In this document: piece by piece, positions 17,176 to 25,707 of the stretch
How positions within the stretch are numbered: the first letter of the stretch is position 1
How the letters are laid out: each line of letters begins with the position of its first letter
NCBI GenBank assembly: GCA_903820285.1
Contig: CAIJGS010000303.1
Span: 1 to 51,043 of the forward strand
Direction of reading: 5' to 3'
Length of the DNA: 51,043 nt
Source of the DNA: an uncultured Verrucomicrobia subdivision 3 bacterium
Lineage (GTDB): Bacteria; Verrucomicrobiota; Verrucomicrobiia; Limisphaerales; UBA11358
Made by a program: the position numbers and the translations under genes
Notes under the pieces: model-generated
Databases searched by the model: none
What the model was told of the DNA's origin: nothing
Seen by the model: the letters and a program-made list of their open reading frames with translations, nothing else

Positions 17176-18144
17176 TTACTTCGCCGGTTCACCCGGAGCC
17201 GGAACGTTGCTCGCCGGCGGCGGGGGCACCACCACGGAGGACGGTGCGGTGTCCGGCACGGGCGGAGTCGTGGTCGTCGTCGGGGCCGCCGGGGCAGCCG
17301 AGGTCGTCGAGCCCTTGACCGGGATCTTCAGTTTCTTGCCCACCTTGATGGCGGTGGTCGTCAGATGATTGGCCTTTTGGATGGCTTTCACCGTGGTGCC
17401 ATGCGCTTTGGCAATCTTGGTGAGCGTATCACCGGATTTCACGGTATAGACTTCGGCCCCGCCTTTTTCAGCGGTACCGGTTGCGGTCGGAGCCACGTCG
17501 GCGATCGTGCCGGGCGCGGCGGGCGCCACGGACTTGCCGCCAGCCGGGATGACCAGCTTCTGGCCGATCTTCAGCTTGTTCGGAACCACATTGGGATTCG
17601 CCTCCTTCAAAGCCTTGAGGGTGACACCGGTCTTCTTGGCAATCTTAGCGAGTGAATCACCCTTGGCCACCGCGTATTCGGAACCACCGACGGCCGAACC
17701 CGTATCCATCCCGGTCGGCGGCAACGGCGGCGGCAGCGGAGCCGGCACGTTGGCCTGGGAATTCTGCGGCGGCAAACCATTCGGCGACGGCACGCCATTT
17801 TGCGGGGGCACGCCATTCTGCGGCATCGGCTGGTTGGCACCGCCGGGCGGTCCGCCGGCCGGCGTGTTCGTGTCGGCCGGCAGCGGAGTGACCGGTGTCA
17901 GATTGGTATCCACGGTGGTGGTGTTGGTATCCGGTGCCGGCACGCCGATGTCCGGCGGAGTGGTATCGCCGCGTTTGCAGCCGCCGATCAGCATGGCCAC
18001 CAGGCCCACGACACTGACGGCGAGCACGCAGGAAACGCCCAGTTTCAGGCGGGAACGGCGCTGGCTCTGGTTCTCGATCAGAGAACCTTTCAGATGGAAC
18101 GGATTAGGGTTGTTCATTGGTTTGGCGCGGGTGCGTCCTTTCAT
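17176..18144 (-). CDS. Membrane-anchored protein with two LysM domains
   Basis: A short basic cytoplasmic tail is followed by a hydrophobic helix ending IGGC (about residues 34-56), a long Pro/Thr/Asn-rich linker with 'NGVPPQNGVPSPNG'-type repeats (about 60-155), then two LysM modules: 'YAVAKGDSLAKIAKKTGVTL...NKLKIGQKLVIP' (about 158-200) and 'YTVKSGDTLTKIAKAHGTTV...IKVGKKLKIP' (about 230-275), and a Pro/Thr tail. LysM binds GlcNAc-X-GlcNAc in peptidoglycan, so the protein probably bridges membrane and wall. It occupies the place where murD is often found and no catalytic domain is present. An internal ATG at 18117 is an alternative start. A 266-bp gap without clear signals separates it from mraY. 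Confidence 0.85.
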   Translation of the reverse strand: MKGRTRAKPMNNPNPFHLKGSLIENQSQRRSRLKLGVSCVLAVSVVGLVAMLIGGCKRGDTTPPDIGVPAPDTNTTTVDTNLTPVTPLPADTNTPAGGPPGGANQPMPQNGVPPQNGVPSPNGLPPQNSQANVPAPLPPPLPPTGMDTGSAVGGSEYAVAKGDSLAKIAKKTGVTLKALKEANPNVVPNKLKIGQKLVIPAGGKSVAPAAPGTIADVAPTATGTAEKGGAEVYTVKSGDTLTKIAKAHGTTVKAIQKANHLTTTAIKVGKKLKIPVKGSTTSAAPAAPTTTTTPPVPDTAPSSVVVPPPPASNVPAPGEPAK

Positions 18145-18410
18145 CGAGGTGTGTTATATGTTTTTGAGTTTTCCGCTGCGGAACTTTCCCTCGAAAAATT
18201 CCGCCGCGTGTTAAATTCGTCAATTTGTGGGAGAAGGTGGTGAAATTGCTGCGGGCCGGACCGCCGGATTGGAAAACGACTGGTGAAACTGCGCCGCCGG
18301 CAGGCATACGCCCACCCGCTCTCACAGAGATTGATAACAACCGCGCGCCGCTCGTGCAAGCAACAAAGCGCCGGTTTTCAACGATTTTTTTGCAATCGGT
18401 CATATTCCGC

Positions 18411-19595
18411 CTACCGCAGTTTTAAAGTGGCCAGCGCGACGACCGCGCACAGTACACACAAAATGAAAAAACGCATCACCACCTGGGACTCATGCCAGCC
18501 CTTTTTCTCGAAATGATGGTGCAGCGGCGCCATCAAAAATATCCGCCGCCCCGTCCCCGTCCGCATCCTCGTATATTTGAACCAGCTCCGCTGGAAGATC
18601 ACTGAGAGCGCCTCCATCACAAATACGCCACCCGCGATCACCAGCACCAGCGGCTGGTGGATCAGCACTGCCACAATCCCAAAGGCGCCCCCCAGAGCCA
18701 GCGACCCCGTATCCCCCATGAACACCTGCGCCGGGTGGCAGTTGAACCACAAAAATCCCAGCCCCGCCCCCAGCAACGCCGCGCAGAACACGGTCAATTC
18801 CCCCGCCCCCGGCACAAACGGTATTTCCAGGTAGGTCGCGGTCTTGAAATTGCCCGCCAGATACGTAAAGAACAAAAACACAAACCCTACAATCAGGGTA
18901 CAGCCGATTGCCAGGCCATCCAGTCCATCCGTCAGATTCACCGCGTTGGAGCTGCCAACAATCGCCAGCAACACCACCAGCAACCCCACGCCCAATCCCA
19001 CATGCAGCGGATACTTGTAAAACGGCACCATCAGATCCGTGACCAGATTGCTCACCACCACATGTTTGCTCCCGATCAGGTGCAACTCACTCCGCGCCGG
19101 CAGGTTCCACAGGTATATGCCCACAAACGCCGCCAGCACGAATTGCGTAATCAGCTTCACCCGGGGCGGTGTGCCGTCGCCGTTCTGTCGCATGATTTTG
19201 GCGTAGTCATCGTAAAATCCCAGCCCCGCCAGCACCAGCACCGCCAGCATTGTCAGCTCCACCTGCTCGTTCCACTGCGCCCACACCATCGTCGAAAGCA
19301 GCAGCGAAATCACAATGAGGATGCCACCCATCGTCGGCGTGCCCTTCTTTTTGTTATCCCGCACGCCGGAAAGGCCGGCCTTTTCGGCCTCATCGGCGTA
19401 TTCCTGGCCAAACTTCAATTCCCTCAGCCAGCGGATGATTTTCGGTCCCAGCCACCAGCTCAACAGCAACGAGGTCACGGCGGCGCCCGCACAGCGCACC
19501 GTGATGTAATGGAACAGGCGCAGAAACGACACCCGGTATTCCCAGTCCGTGCCGTGCGCCTGATCCATGATCCACTGGCTCAAATAATAGAGCAT
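18411..19595 (-). CDS. mraY: Phospho-MurNAc-pentapeptide translocase
   Basis: Polytopic membrane enzyme that transfers phospho-MurNAc-pentapeptide to undecaprenyl phosphate, forming lipid I. Conserved loops are all visible: 'KKGTPTMGGILI', 'GFYDDYAKI' with the Mg-binding Asp pair, 'NAVNLTDGLDGLA', 'FMGDTGSLALGGA' and 'MAPLHHHFEKKGWHE'. Ten transmembrane segments can be counted. At 394 residues it is longer than the E. coli enzyme because of a longer N-terminus and an extended periplasmic loop around 'LPARSELHLIGSKHVVV'. The ATG starts one base after the murF stop, implying coupled translation. Confidence 0.97.
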   Translation of the reverse strand: MLYYLSQWIMDQAHGTDWEYRVSFLRLFHYITVRCAGAAVTSLLLSWWLGPKIIRWLRELKFGQEYADEAEKAGLSGVRDNKKKGTPTMGGILIVISLLLSTMVWAQWNEQVELTMLAVLVLAGLGFYDDYAKIMRQNGDGTPPRVKLITQFVLAAFVGIYLWNLPARSELHLIGSKHVVVSNLVTDLMVPFYKYPLHVGLGVGLLVVLLAIVGSSNAVNLTDGLDGLAIGCTLIVGFVFLFFTYLAGNFKTATYLEIPFVPGAGELTVFCAALLGAGLGFLWFNCHPAQVFMGDTGSLALGGAFGIVAVLIHQPLVLVIAGGVFVMEALSVIFQRSWFKYTRMRTGTGRRIFLMAPLHHHFEKKGWHESQVVMRFFILCVLCAVVALATLKLR

Positions 19596-19596
19596 T

Positions 19597-20982
19597 TCAA
19601 TTTTTCTCCGCTTTCAAAGTCTCCACAATCCGTTCAAACCGGGCCGAGCGGGACGCTTTTAACAGCACCACATCGCCCGGCTTCAAAAAACCTTTCATCA
19701 CCTTCGCCGCCGCTTCCACCTCGATGAACTCGATTACGCGGGTCAGGCCCGCCGCCCGGGCCGCCTGCGCCGTGACGGCGGCATTCTTCCCCACCGTAAA
19801 CAACTGCCCGATTTTCAACTCCGCCACGCGCCGGCCCACTTCCGCGTGCGCCGCCGCGCCGTGTTCGCCGAGTTCCGCCATGTCGCCCAAAATCGCCACC
19901 CGCCGGCCCTGCAACGGCAGTCCGCATAGCGTTTCCAGCGCCGCCAGCGTCGAATCTGCATTGGCATTGTACGCGTCATCCAGCACCCTCACCCCGTTGG
20001 CTTCCCAGAACTGCAACCGCATTTTCACCGGTTTGCAGGCGGCCAGCCCCCGCTGAATCTCCGCCCGGGTTAGCCCCAGTTCCGCCCCGACGGCCAGTGC
20101 AAACAGCGCGTTCACCGCCTGATGCCGGCCCAATAAATTCACCCGGTACTCGCCACTATACGCTGTATCCGGCGCCGTGACCTGAAATGTCACGCCATTC
20201 TTGTCCAGCCGGATGCCTTTTGCGCGCCAGTCATTCCCCTCGCCCGTTCCCACCTTAACCACCCGGGCTTTTGTCCGCGCCACCAGTTTTGGCGACCACT
20301 CGTCATCGCCCAATATAAATAAGGTGCCATCCGCCGGCAGTTCCTCCGCCAGTGCGCCCTCTTCCTGCGCCACCCCGGCGACATCACCGAAAAATTCCAG
20401 ATGCTCCCGGCCGATATTCGTAATGATCCCGTACTTCGGCCCAATAATCCGCACCAGCGGTCCCAACTCACCCGGGTGATTCGTCCCGGCCTCAAGTACC
20501 GCCGCCCGATGCGAACTTTCCAGGCGCAACAGCGTGGACGGCACCCCGATGTCGTTGTTAAAACTCGCCTCGCTCCAAAGCACCGACAGCTTTTGCCGGA
20601 GCACCGACGCCACCAGTTCCTTGGTCGTCGTCTTGCCGTTGGACCCGCCCACCGCAATCATCGGCAGCTCAAACTGCCGCCGGTATGCCGCCGCCACCCG
20701 GCCAAACGCCGCCCGCACATCGTCCACTGCCAGAAACGCCAGTCCTGCCGGCACCCGCTCCACCTGATCCAGTTGCACTACGGCCGCCGCCGCCCCTTTG
20801 GTGGCCACCTCCGGCAAAAAGCCATGCCCGTCATGATTCTCACCCTTGATGGCAAAGAATACATCGCCGGCCTTTAACAGCTTCGAATTCGTGACCAGAT
20901 TCCTGGCCAAGGTATCCGGCTGACCGTTCCGCAGCGCCACTCCGGCCGCGGCGGCGATAAATTTCAAATCTCGTACTTCCAC
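19597..20982 (-). CDS. murF: UDP-MurNAc-tripeptide--D-alanyl-D-alanine ligase
   Basis: Cytoplasmic Mur ligase that adds D-Ala-D-Ala, the product of Ddl, to complete the pentapeptide. Seen are the N-terminal substrate domain ('DVFFAIKGENHDGHGFL'), the ATP-binding 'VGGSNGKTTTKELVASVL', 'TNIGREHLEFFGDVAGVA', 'VLDDAYNANADSTLAAL' and the MurF-like 'VLLKASRSARFERIVE'. The start is uncertain. The frame is open back to an ATG at 21069, but that would overlap ftsI by 53 bases; the GTG at 20982 (VEVRDLKF, 461 residues) gives a normal length and starts at the conserved region. TTG at 20997 is another option. It is the only Mur ligase in this cluster. Confidence 0.93.
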   Translation of the reverse strand: MEVRDLKFIAAAAGVALRNGQPDTLARNLVTNSKLLKAGDVFFAIKGENHDGHGFLPEVATKGAAAAVVQLDQVERVPAGLAFLAVDDVRAAFGRVAAAYRRQFELPMIAVGGSNGKTTTKELVASVLRQKLSVLWSEASFNNDIGVPSTLLRLESSHRAAVLEAGTNHPGELGPLVRIIGPKYGIITNIGREHLEFFGDVAGVAQEEGALAEELPADGTLFILGDDEWSPKLVARTKARVVKVGTGEGNDWRAKGIRLDKNGVTFQVTAPDTAYSGEYRVNLLGRHQAVNALFALAVGAELGLTRAEIQRGLAACKPVKMRLQFWEANGVRVLDDAYNANADSTLAALETLCGLPLQGRRVAILGDMAELGEHGAAAHAEVGRRVAELKIGQLFTVGKNAAVTAQAARAAGLTRVIEFIEVEAAAKVMKGFLKPGDVVLLKASRSARFERIVETLKAEKN

Positions 20983-21016
20983 AACAATGTTGTCCAACTG
21001 ACCGCCAGCCGCCGGT

Positions 21017-23284
21017 TCAAGGCGTCTGTAATTTATGATTATGATTCTCCGCCACCACCGTCGTCGCATTGGTCATCAGCGCCGGATCGGGCGGAATATT
21101 CAAATAGCTCGCACAGCGCTCGGCGATGTCGCGAAAGACCGGGCCACAAACCTTGCCGCCGTAATAACCTTCCTTCGGCTCGTCCATCACCACCGAAATG
21201 CAAATCTCCGGCTTATCCGCCGGGAAGAATCCAATGAACGACGAAATGAATTTTCCGGAAACATAAACACCATGCTCCGCTTTTTGGGCCGTTCCAGTCT
21301 TACCGGCCACAACGTAGTTTTTCATGGCCGCATCCGGCGCGGTGCCGTCCTTCGTGGGCACGGTCTTAAGCGCATGCACCATGTCCCGGCGGGCGGCTTC
21401 GCCAATTACCTGGCGGATCCGTTCCGGGCCATACCGCTGCACCACCCGGCCATCCCGATCCTGCAGGCGGCTGATTATCATCGGCCGCATCAGCCAGCCG
21501 TCATTGGCAATCGCCGCCATGGCCATCAGCATCTGCAAACGGGTGACCGCCACGCCATGTCCCATGGGAATCTGCGCGATCGAAACCTTGCTCCACAGAT
21601 TCGTCGGATAAAGTATGCCCCGCGCCTCGCCCGGCAGCGGCAGCCCCGTGTATTGGCCAAAGCCATAACTCCGCGCGTAATCATACAACCCCTGCCCGCC
21701 CAGCTTGATGCCGATCTTCGCCGCCCCAATGTTCGACGATTTGGTAATGATCTGCTCCGTAGTCAGCGGTCCGTAGGCTTCATGATCATGCAATATCCGG
21801 CCGGCAAAGGCGAAATGCCCGTGCTCACAATCAAACACCTCAGTCAGTTTCACCACCTTGCTGTTCAGCGCCCCGGACACTACCACGATCTTGAAAGTGG
21901 ATCCCGGCTCAACCACGTCCGCAATCACCCGGTTGCGGTTGTTCGTCGAGATGGTGCTCAAATTGTTCGGGTCATAGCTCGGCAGCGACGCCATCGCCAG
22001 GATTTCCCCCGTGCTCGGCCGCATCACAATGCCAGTAATACTCTTGGGCGAATGTTTCGCCAGCGCATCCACCAGCGCCGTTTCGACAATATGCTGCACC
22101 GCCGAATCAATCGTCAGCACCACGTTCAGACCGTCGCGCGGATGCACATCTTCATCGCGGTAAGCCACCAGTTCGCGCGCCTGCCGGTCCGTTTCCGTCA
22201 CCTTCCAGCCCGCCACGCCGTTCAACTCCTTCTGCATCGCAAACTCGACGCCATCCCGCCCGGTGACCTGCGATGCAATATAAGAGTCCTTGCCCTCGAT
22301 CACGTCCGGCGGATCGTTGAGATAAATCCGTTTCTGGTCGGTGCCGGTAAATACCGCATGCTCCCGGAGATTCCGGTAAAAAGCCTGCTGAACGGCCGGC
22401 AGTCGGGTTTCATCCACCCCGAAACTCAGGTTCGTCATCACCAGCGCCAGCCGCTTCCACGTGTCATCGTTCACCCCGTTGATCACCCGCACGTAATGCG
22501 GCGTGTTGGTCACAATTTCATCCCGGGCATTCCGCCCGATCTGCGGCAGCAAGGCCCGATTCAGGCTGGCCTCATCCAGACTCAGCACCGGGGCAATCAC
22601 CTGGGCCAGGTAGGACCGGTAATTTCCCAGCAGCGACGGATCCATGCACACACTGCGCACCCCGTTGCTCACGCCCATGAAGCCGATCACCTGCGACGCC
22701 AGCGTGCTGTTCGGATAAACCCGTTTCGGCTCCGTCTCCGCAAAGAGTGCGTGGTCGCGCAGATTCTTGTAAAACGCGCGATTGGTGCGGTTCAGTTTGC
22801 TCTCATCCACCCCGAACGTCAGGTTGGTCATCACCGCCACCAGGCGCGCCCAGTTGTCCTCGGAAATGTTTTTTGCCAGCCGCACGTAGTGCAGACCGTT
22901 CGTAACCACATCTCCCTTGGCGTTCCGGGCGATGTGGGGCGTAAGCTTTTCCACCAGGTCCGCCTCATTCAGATTCAGCAGCGGCGCCACGGCGTGGGCC
23001 ACCACCGGCTGGTAGCTGCCAATTTGATTGGCCAGCAGGGAGGGATCGGCGCAAACGGTTTTCACCGTGATACTCGTCGCCAGAATATTGCCATTCGCAT
23101 CCAGAATGTCGCCCCGGCGCGGTGCCTGCCAGTATTCGTGCTCGGTATTCTGCTCCGCCCGCGCACTGAGTTCGCCATGCTTCAGGACCTGCAGGTACAC
23201 CAGCCGACCTGCGAGCACGGCAAAGGCCGCCACCAGAAATAGCAGCAGCAGCTTCGCCCGCAGGACCTGTTGTTTGCTCGTCAT
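21017..23284 (-). CDS. ftsI: Class B penicillin-binding protein FtsI with duplicated N-terminal module
   Basis: Septal peptidoglycan transpeptidase with one N-terminal membrane helix (about residues 10-32), a periplasmic pedestal and a C-terminal transpeptidase domain. Active-site motifs are complete: STFK with Ser462, SSN at 516-518 and KTGT at 662-665. It is long for the family (755 residues) because residues about 74-199 and 209-340 are two copies of the same unit; both contain 'DPSLL', 'P.I.RNA', 'HYVR', 'MTNL.FGVDE', 'FY.NLR.HA.F' and end with 'ASQV'. The ATG at 23284 (MTSKQQVLRAKL) was preferred to a GTG at 23338. No PASTA domains follow. It lies after the ftsL-like gene, as in most dcw clusters. 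Confidence 0.95.
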   Translation of the reverse strand: MTSKQQVLRAKLLLLFLVAAFAVLAGRLVYLQVLKHGELSARAEQNTEHEYWQAPRRGDILDANGNILATSITVKTVCADPSLLANQIGSYQPVVAHAVAPLLNLNEADLVEKLTPHIARNAKGDVVTNGLHYVRLAKNISEDNWARLVAVMTNLTFGVDESKLNRTNRAFYKNLRDHALFAETEPKRVYPNSTLASQVIGFMGVSNGVRSVCMDPSLLGNYRSYLAQVIAPVLSLDEASLNRALLPQIGRNARDEIVTNTPHYVRVINGVNDDTWKRLALVMTNLSFGVDETRLPAVQQAFYRNLREHAVFTGTDQKRIYLNDPPDVIEGKDSYIASQVTGRDGVEFAMQKELNGVAGWKVTETDRQARELVAYRDEDVHPRDGLNVVLTIDSAVQHIVETALVDALAKHSPKSITGIVMRPSTGEILAMASLPSYDPNNLSTISTNNRNRVIADVVEPGSTFKIVVVSGALNSKVVKLTEVFDCEHGHFAFAGRILHDHEAYGPLTTEQIITKSSNIGAAKIGIKLGGQGLYDYARSYGFGQYTGLPLPGEARGILYPTNLWSKVSIAQIPMGHGVAVTRLQMLMAMAAIANDGWLMRPMIISRLQDRDGRVVQRYGPERIRQVIGEAARRDMVHALKTVPTKDGTAPDAAMKNYVVAGKTGTAQKAEHGVYVSGKFISSFIGFFPADKPEICISVVMDEPKEGYYGGKVCGPVFRDIAERCASYLNIPPDPALMTNATTVVAENHNHKLQTP
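22265..23065 (-). repeat. Tandem coding duplication inside ftsI
   Basis: Two consecutive units of about 378 and 396 bases (22688-23065 and 22265-22660) encode related segments of about 126 and 132 residues, offset by 135 residues. Similarity is clear in protein and still partly visible in DNA (for example the 'GCCGCACGTAGTGC' and 'CCGCACGTAATGC' stretches), so the duplication is old but not ancient, or is under conversion. Confidence 0.8.
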
Positions 23285-23377
23285 TGCCAAAAACGGCCAA
23301 CCGCCCGTGGCGAACGGTTCCTCAACCGATGGCGTCACGGACGGCGGCCAAAATTATTATGTGTCTTAAAGTTGTTC

Positions 23378-23761
23378 CTACTGCGCCTCGTCAGCCGCCG
23401 GCCGTTGGGCCAACTGGCGCATCCCGCTCCGGACCGGGGCCGGGGCCGGGGCCGGCTCGGCCAGCCAGACTTTCTGCCCCGGCTGCGCCGGCACCAGACC
23501 GAGATTCAATTCCCGGACCCGCTGGTCCAGCATCACCGGCTCGCGCAATCTCCCGATCGCCTCGGTCATCCGGCTGTTGTCCACCTGCAACTGGCGCAAT
23601 TTTGCCTCCCGCTGGATGATCTGCTTCCCCAGCCGGTCAATCTGGCTTTTCTGCCAGACAAAACCGATCGCCGAGGCGCCCACCAGCATGCAGAGACAGC
23701 ACACCCGGATCACTGCTCCAAACCGCACCGACGCCGTCTGGCTTTTACGATTTTTCGACAT
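23378..23761 (-). CDS. FtsL-like bitopic division protein
   Basis: A 127-residue protein with a basic cytoplasmic tail, one transmembrane helix (about 16-36, 'VIRVCCLCMLVGASAIGFVW') and a following coiled-coil stretch (about 38-72, 'KSQIDRLGKQIIQREAKLRQLQVDNSRM'). Topology, size and position between rsmH and ftsI match FtsL or DivIC, whose sequences are too variable for recognition by motif. The tail is rich in Ala and Pro. It would form the FtsQLB-type scaffold with FtsQ encoded downstream. The start is 5 bases after rsmH. Confidence 0.72.
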   Translation of the reverse strand: MSKNRKSQTASVRFGAVIRVCCLCMLVGASAIGFVWQKSQIDRLGKQIIQREAKLRQLQVDNSRMTEAIGRLREPVMLDQRVRELNLGLVPAQPGQKVWLAEPAPAPAPVRSGMRQLAQRPAADEAQ

Positions 23762-23766
23762 TTTAC

Positions 23767-24699
23767 TTAAATTCTTTCCAGCACCCGTAATTGGGCGCTG
23801 CGGCTGCGGGGATTCTCATCCAACTCCGCTTCGCCCGGCAAAATCGCCTTCCGCGATACCCACCTGAACTCCGGCACCCGCGGCTGCCGCAATTCCGGGA
23901 CATCCACCGGTCCCTCAAACGTATAATCCCGCGTCCGTTCCCGTCCAAACTCTTTCACCACACGATCTTCCAAAGAATGAAACGTTATTACCGCCAGCCT
24001 TCCGCCCGGCTTCAGCAGCGGCGTCACCGCTTCCAATCCCTGCTGCAACGACCCGATTTCATCATTCACCGCAATCCTCAATCCCTGGAAGACCTTGGTC
24101 GCCGGATGCGCCTTCCGCCCATGTCGGGGCGACAGGCGCTCGATCAAATCCGCCAACTGTCGCGTCGTCTCAAATTTCCGCAACGCCCGGTCATGGACAA
24201 TCGCCCGGGCAAACCGGCGTGAATCGCGCTCCCCCCCCAGCTCCCAAAAAATCCGCGCCAGCTCTTCCGCTGCCTCACCATTCACCAAGTCCGCCGCCGT
24301 CAGCGTCTGCCGGTCATCCATGCGCATATCGAGCGGACCCTCCTGCTGGAAGGAAAAACCACGTTCCGCCCAATCCAGCTGGGGCGAGCTTAAGCCCAGA
24401 TCCAGCAAAATTCCGTCACAACTCCCCACCTCCACCCACTTGGCGATTTCCGAAAAATTTCCGCGCTGAACTTCAAACCGTCCGGGATACAATTCCCCGA
24501 GCCGGGTCCGCGCCGTCTCAACCGCGATGCCATCGCGATCGCACCCAAACAGCCATCCAGTCGGCGTGCTCGCGGCTAAAATTGCCATGGCGTGACCAGC
24601 TCCACCGAGGGTCCCGTCGGCGTACCGACCGCCCGGCCTCGGGTTCAGGGCGGCCAGCACCTCCGCCGCCATCACTGACTTGTGAATGAATTCTGGCAC
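23767..24699 (-). CDS. rsmH: 16S rRNA (cytosine-1402-N4)-methyltransferase
   Basis: SAM-dependent methyltransferase (formerly MraW) that modifies C1402 of 16S rRNA. Motifs include 'HKSVMAAEVLAAL' at the N-terminus, the SAM loop 'ADGTLGGAGHAMAIL', 'GCDRDGIAVETAR', 'DGILLDLGLSSPQLD', 'GPLDMRMD' and 'LAVITFHSLEDRVVKEF'. Length 310 is normal. The start is a GTG at 24699 that encodes the conserved PEFIHKSVM. Its place as the second conserved gene of the dcw cluster, after mraZ, is the usual one, but here an extra gene lies between the two. Confidence 0.97.
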   Translation of the reverse strand: MPEFIHKSVMAAEVLAALNPRPGGRYADGTLGGAGHAMAILAASTPTGWLFGCDRDGIAVETARTRLGELYPGRFEVQRGNFSEIAKWVEVGSCDGILLDLGLSSPQLDWAERGFSFQQEGPLDMRMDDRQTLTAADLVNGEAAEELARIFWELGGERDSRRFARAIVHDRALRKFETTRQLADLIERLSPRHGRKAHPATKVFQGLRIAVNDEIGSLQQGLEAVTPLLKPGGRLAVITFHSLEDRVVKEFGRERTRDYTFEGPVDVPELRQPRVPEFRWVSRKAILPGEAELDENPRSRSAQLRVLERI

Positions 24700-24708
24700 T
24701 GCGCATTG

Positions 24709-25161
24709 TCACGCGGTGGTCATTTCCCGACCGCTCATGAATTCCAGGCCGTTCGACCGGACCGGCGACAGCACCGGTGCCGCCGCCACCGTCCGCGACC
24801 GGGCCGGCACGATTTCAATGTCCGCATCCGCCAGGTCGTTGTGAATCACCTTCACCGCGTCCAGCGAAAGCTCCGTCTGCACCACACTCCGCACCGGCAG
24901 CGGGGCCGGCGCCGGCGCGCGAAAGGGATTCAGCTTTTCCGTCCAGCCGGCCAAACCCGCCGACTTCGCCGGCACCGGGCGGACCGTCCGCTTCACCGCC
25001 GGCGGGGTTGCCGCCGCGGCCGGTTCGGCCGCCTTGGGCGAAAACGGATTTTTCTCCCCATTGAACTTGGGCAGATACACCCGCTTGTTCTCGCGGTACG
25101 AAACCGTGCCGCGACCGCCAAAAAAACTTTTTCCCGCACCCAGCAATTTTCCAAGATTCAT
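24709..25161 (-). CDS. Unknown protein between mraZ and rsmH
   Basis: A 150-residue protein with no recognisable domain. The N-terminus (MNLGKLLGAGKSFFGGRGTV) is basic and glycine-rich. The middle carries Pro/Ala-rich disordered linkers with two short NPF motifs (EKNPFSP and KLNPFRAP). The C-terminal third ('VVQTELSLDAVKVIHNDLADADIEIVPAR') looks more ordered. No signal peptide or membrane helix. The ATG at 25161 is chosen because a GGAG site lies five bases before it (25167-25170); a GTG at 25167 overlapping the mraZ stop is the alternative. Gaps of 2 and 9 bases to its neighbours place it firmly in the operon, so a role linked to division or wall synthesis is inferred from position only. Confidence 0.75.
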   Translation of the reverse strand: MNLGKLLGAGKSFFGGRGTVSYRENKRVYLPKFNGEKNPFSPKAAEPAAAATPPAVKRTVRPVPAKSAGLAGWTEKLNPFRAPAPAPLPVRSVVQTELSLDAVKVIHNDLADADIEIVPARSRTVAAAPVLSPVRSNGLEFMSGREMTTA

Positions 25162-25163
25162 AA

Positions 25164-25628
25164 TCACTCCATGAGCTCGAAAGCCCGGGCGGCCAATGCC
25201 TCGTCCGCAGCCTTCACTTGTTCGTAACGTGCCGGACTCCAGATTTCAAACCGGTCCAGCAATCCCACCAGAATAGCCTCTTTCATCACGTCCGCCTTCC
25301 GGGCCATGTCGTCCGGCAGACAAATCCGGCCTGCTTTGTCCAATGTCACCTGCACTGAACCGCTGCCGATGAACCGCTTCAGGACCACCTTGTTGGGGTC
25401 CGTGTTGGACATTGCATCAATGTCCGCCTTCATCTTCGCCATCTGATCGGGCGGCAATACCCGCAAACAGGCACCTGCCTGGTGCTTCGGCCAGTAGATC
25501 AAGGTCAGTTCCGTGCCTTCCTGTTCCGGCCGCCACTTGGCCGGAATTTGCACGCGCCGCTTCTCGTCAACTCCATGCTGGTAGCACGAATTGTAGTACG
25601 TCGGCTGAACTGTATTGGCGTCGCCCAT
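25164..25628 (-). CDS. mraZ: Transcriptional regulator MraZ
   Basis: AbrB-fold DNA-binding protein that heads the dcw cluster and represses it in other bacteria. Both swapped-hairpin motifs are visible: 'GVDEKRRVQIPAKWR' (about residues 19-33) and 'TLDKAGRICLPDDMARKADV' (about 94-113). The 154-residue length from the ATG at 25628 fits the family; an in-frame GTG at 25670 lies within the operator and is unlikely. A series of TGGGN-type boxes spaced every ten bases lies directly upstream, as expected for autoregulation. Confidence 0.93.
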   Translation of the reverse strand: MGDANTVQPTYYNSCYQHGVDEKRRVQIPAKWRPEQEGTELTLIYWPKHQAGACLRVLPPDQMAKMKADIDAMSNTDPNKVVLKRFIGSGSVQVTLDKAGRICLPDDMARKADVMKEAILVGLLDRFEIWSPARYEQVKAADEALAARAFELME

Positions 25629-25642
25629 TTTTGTTAACAGTG

Positions 25643-25707
25643 ATCCAGAAAACCACAGAATCACCCACAACGCCCCATTATTAGCCCCTTTGCCCCACTT
25701 CTGTCAA
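25643..25707 (-). promoter_or_regulatory. Promoter and 10-nt-periodic MraZ-type operator
   Basis: Read on the - strand, the boxes are TGGGG (25693-25697), GGGCT (25683-25687, degenerate), TGGGG (25673-25677), TGGGT (25663-25667), TGTGG (25653-25657) and TGGAT (25643-25647), each separated by exactly five bases. A -35 TTGACA lies at 25702-25707 and a likely -10 AATAAT at 25677-25682 (19-base spacer). MraZ of other bacteria binds TGGGN repeats with a 10-base period, so autoregulation of the cluster is inferred. Confidence 0.65.

Noticed and set aside
21035-23242. 735-codon open frame on the + strand opposite ftsI
   Set aside because: His/Arg/Pro-rich shadow of ftsI, which has complete penicillin-binding motifs; long opposite frames are common at this GC content.
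24700-25163. Ribosomal frameshift or fusion between mraZ and the following gene
   Set aside because: The 2-base gap and separate GGAG ribosome-binding site explain the arrangement without recoding.
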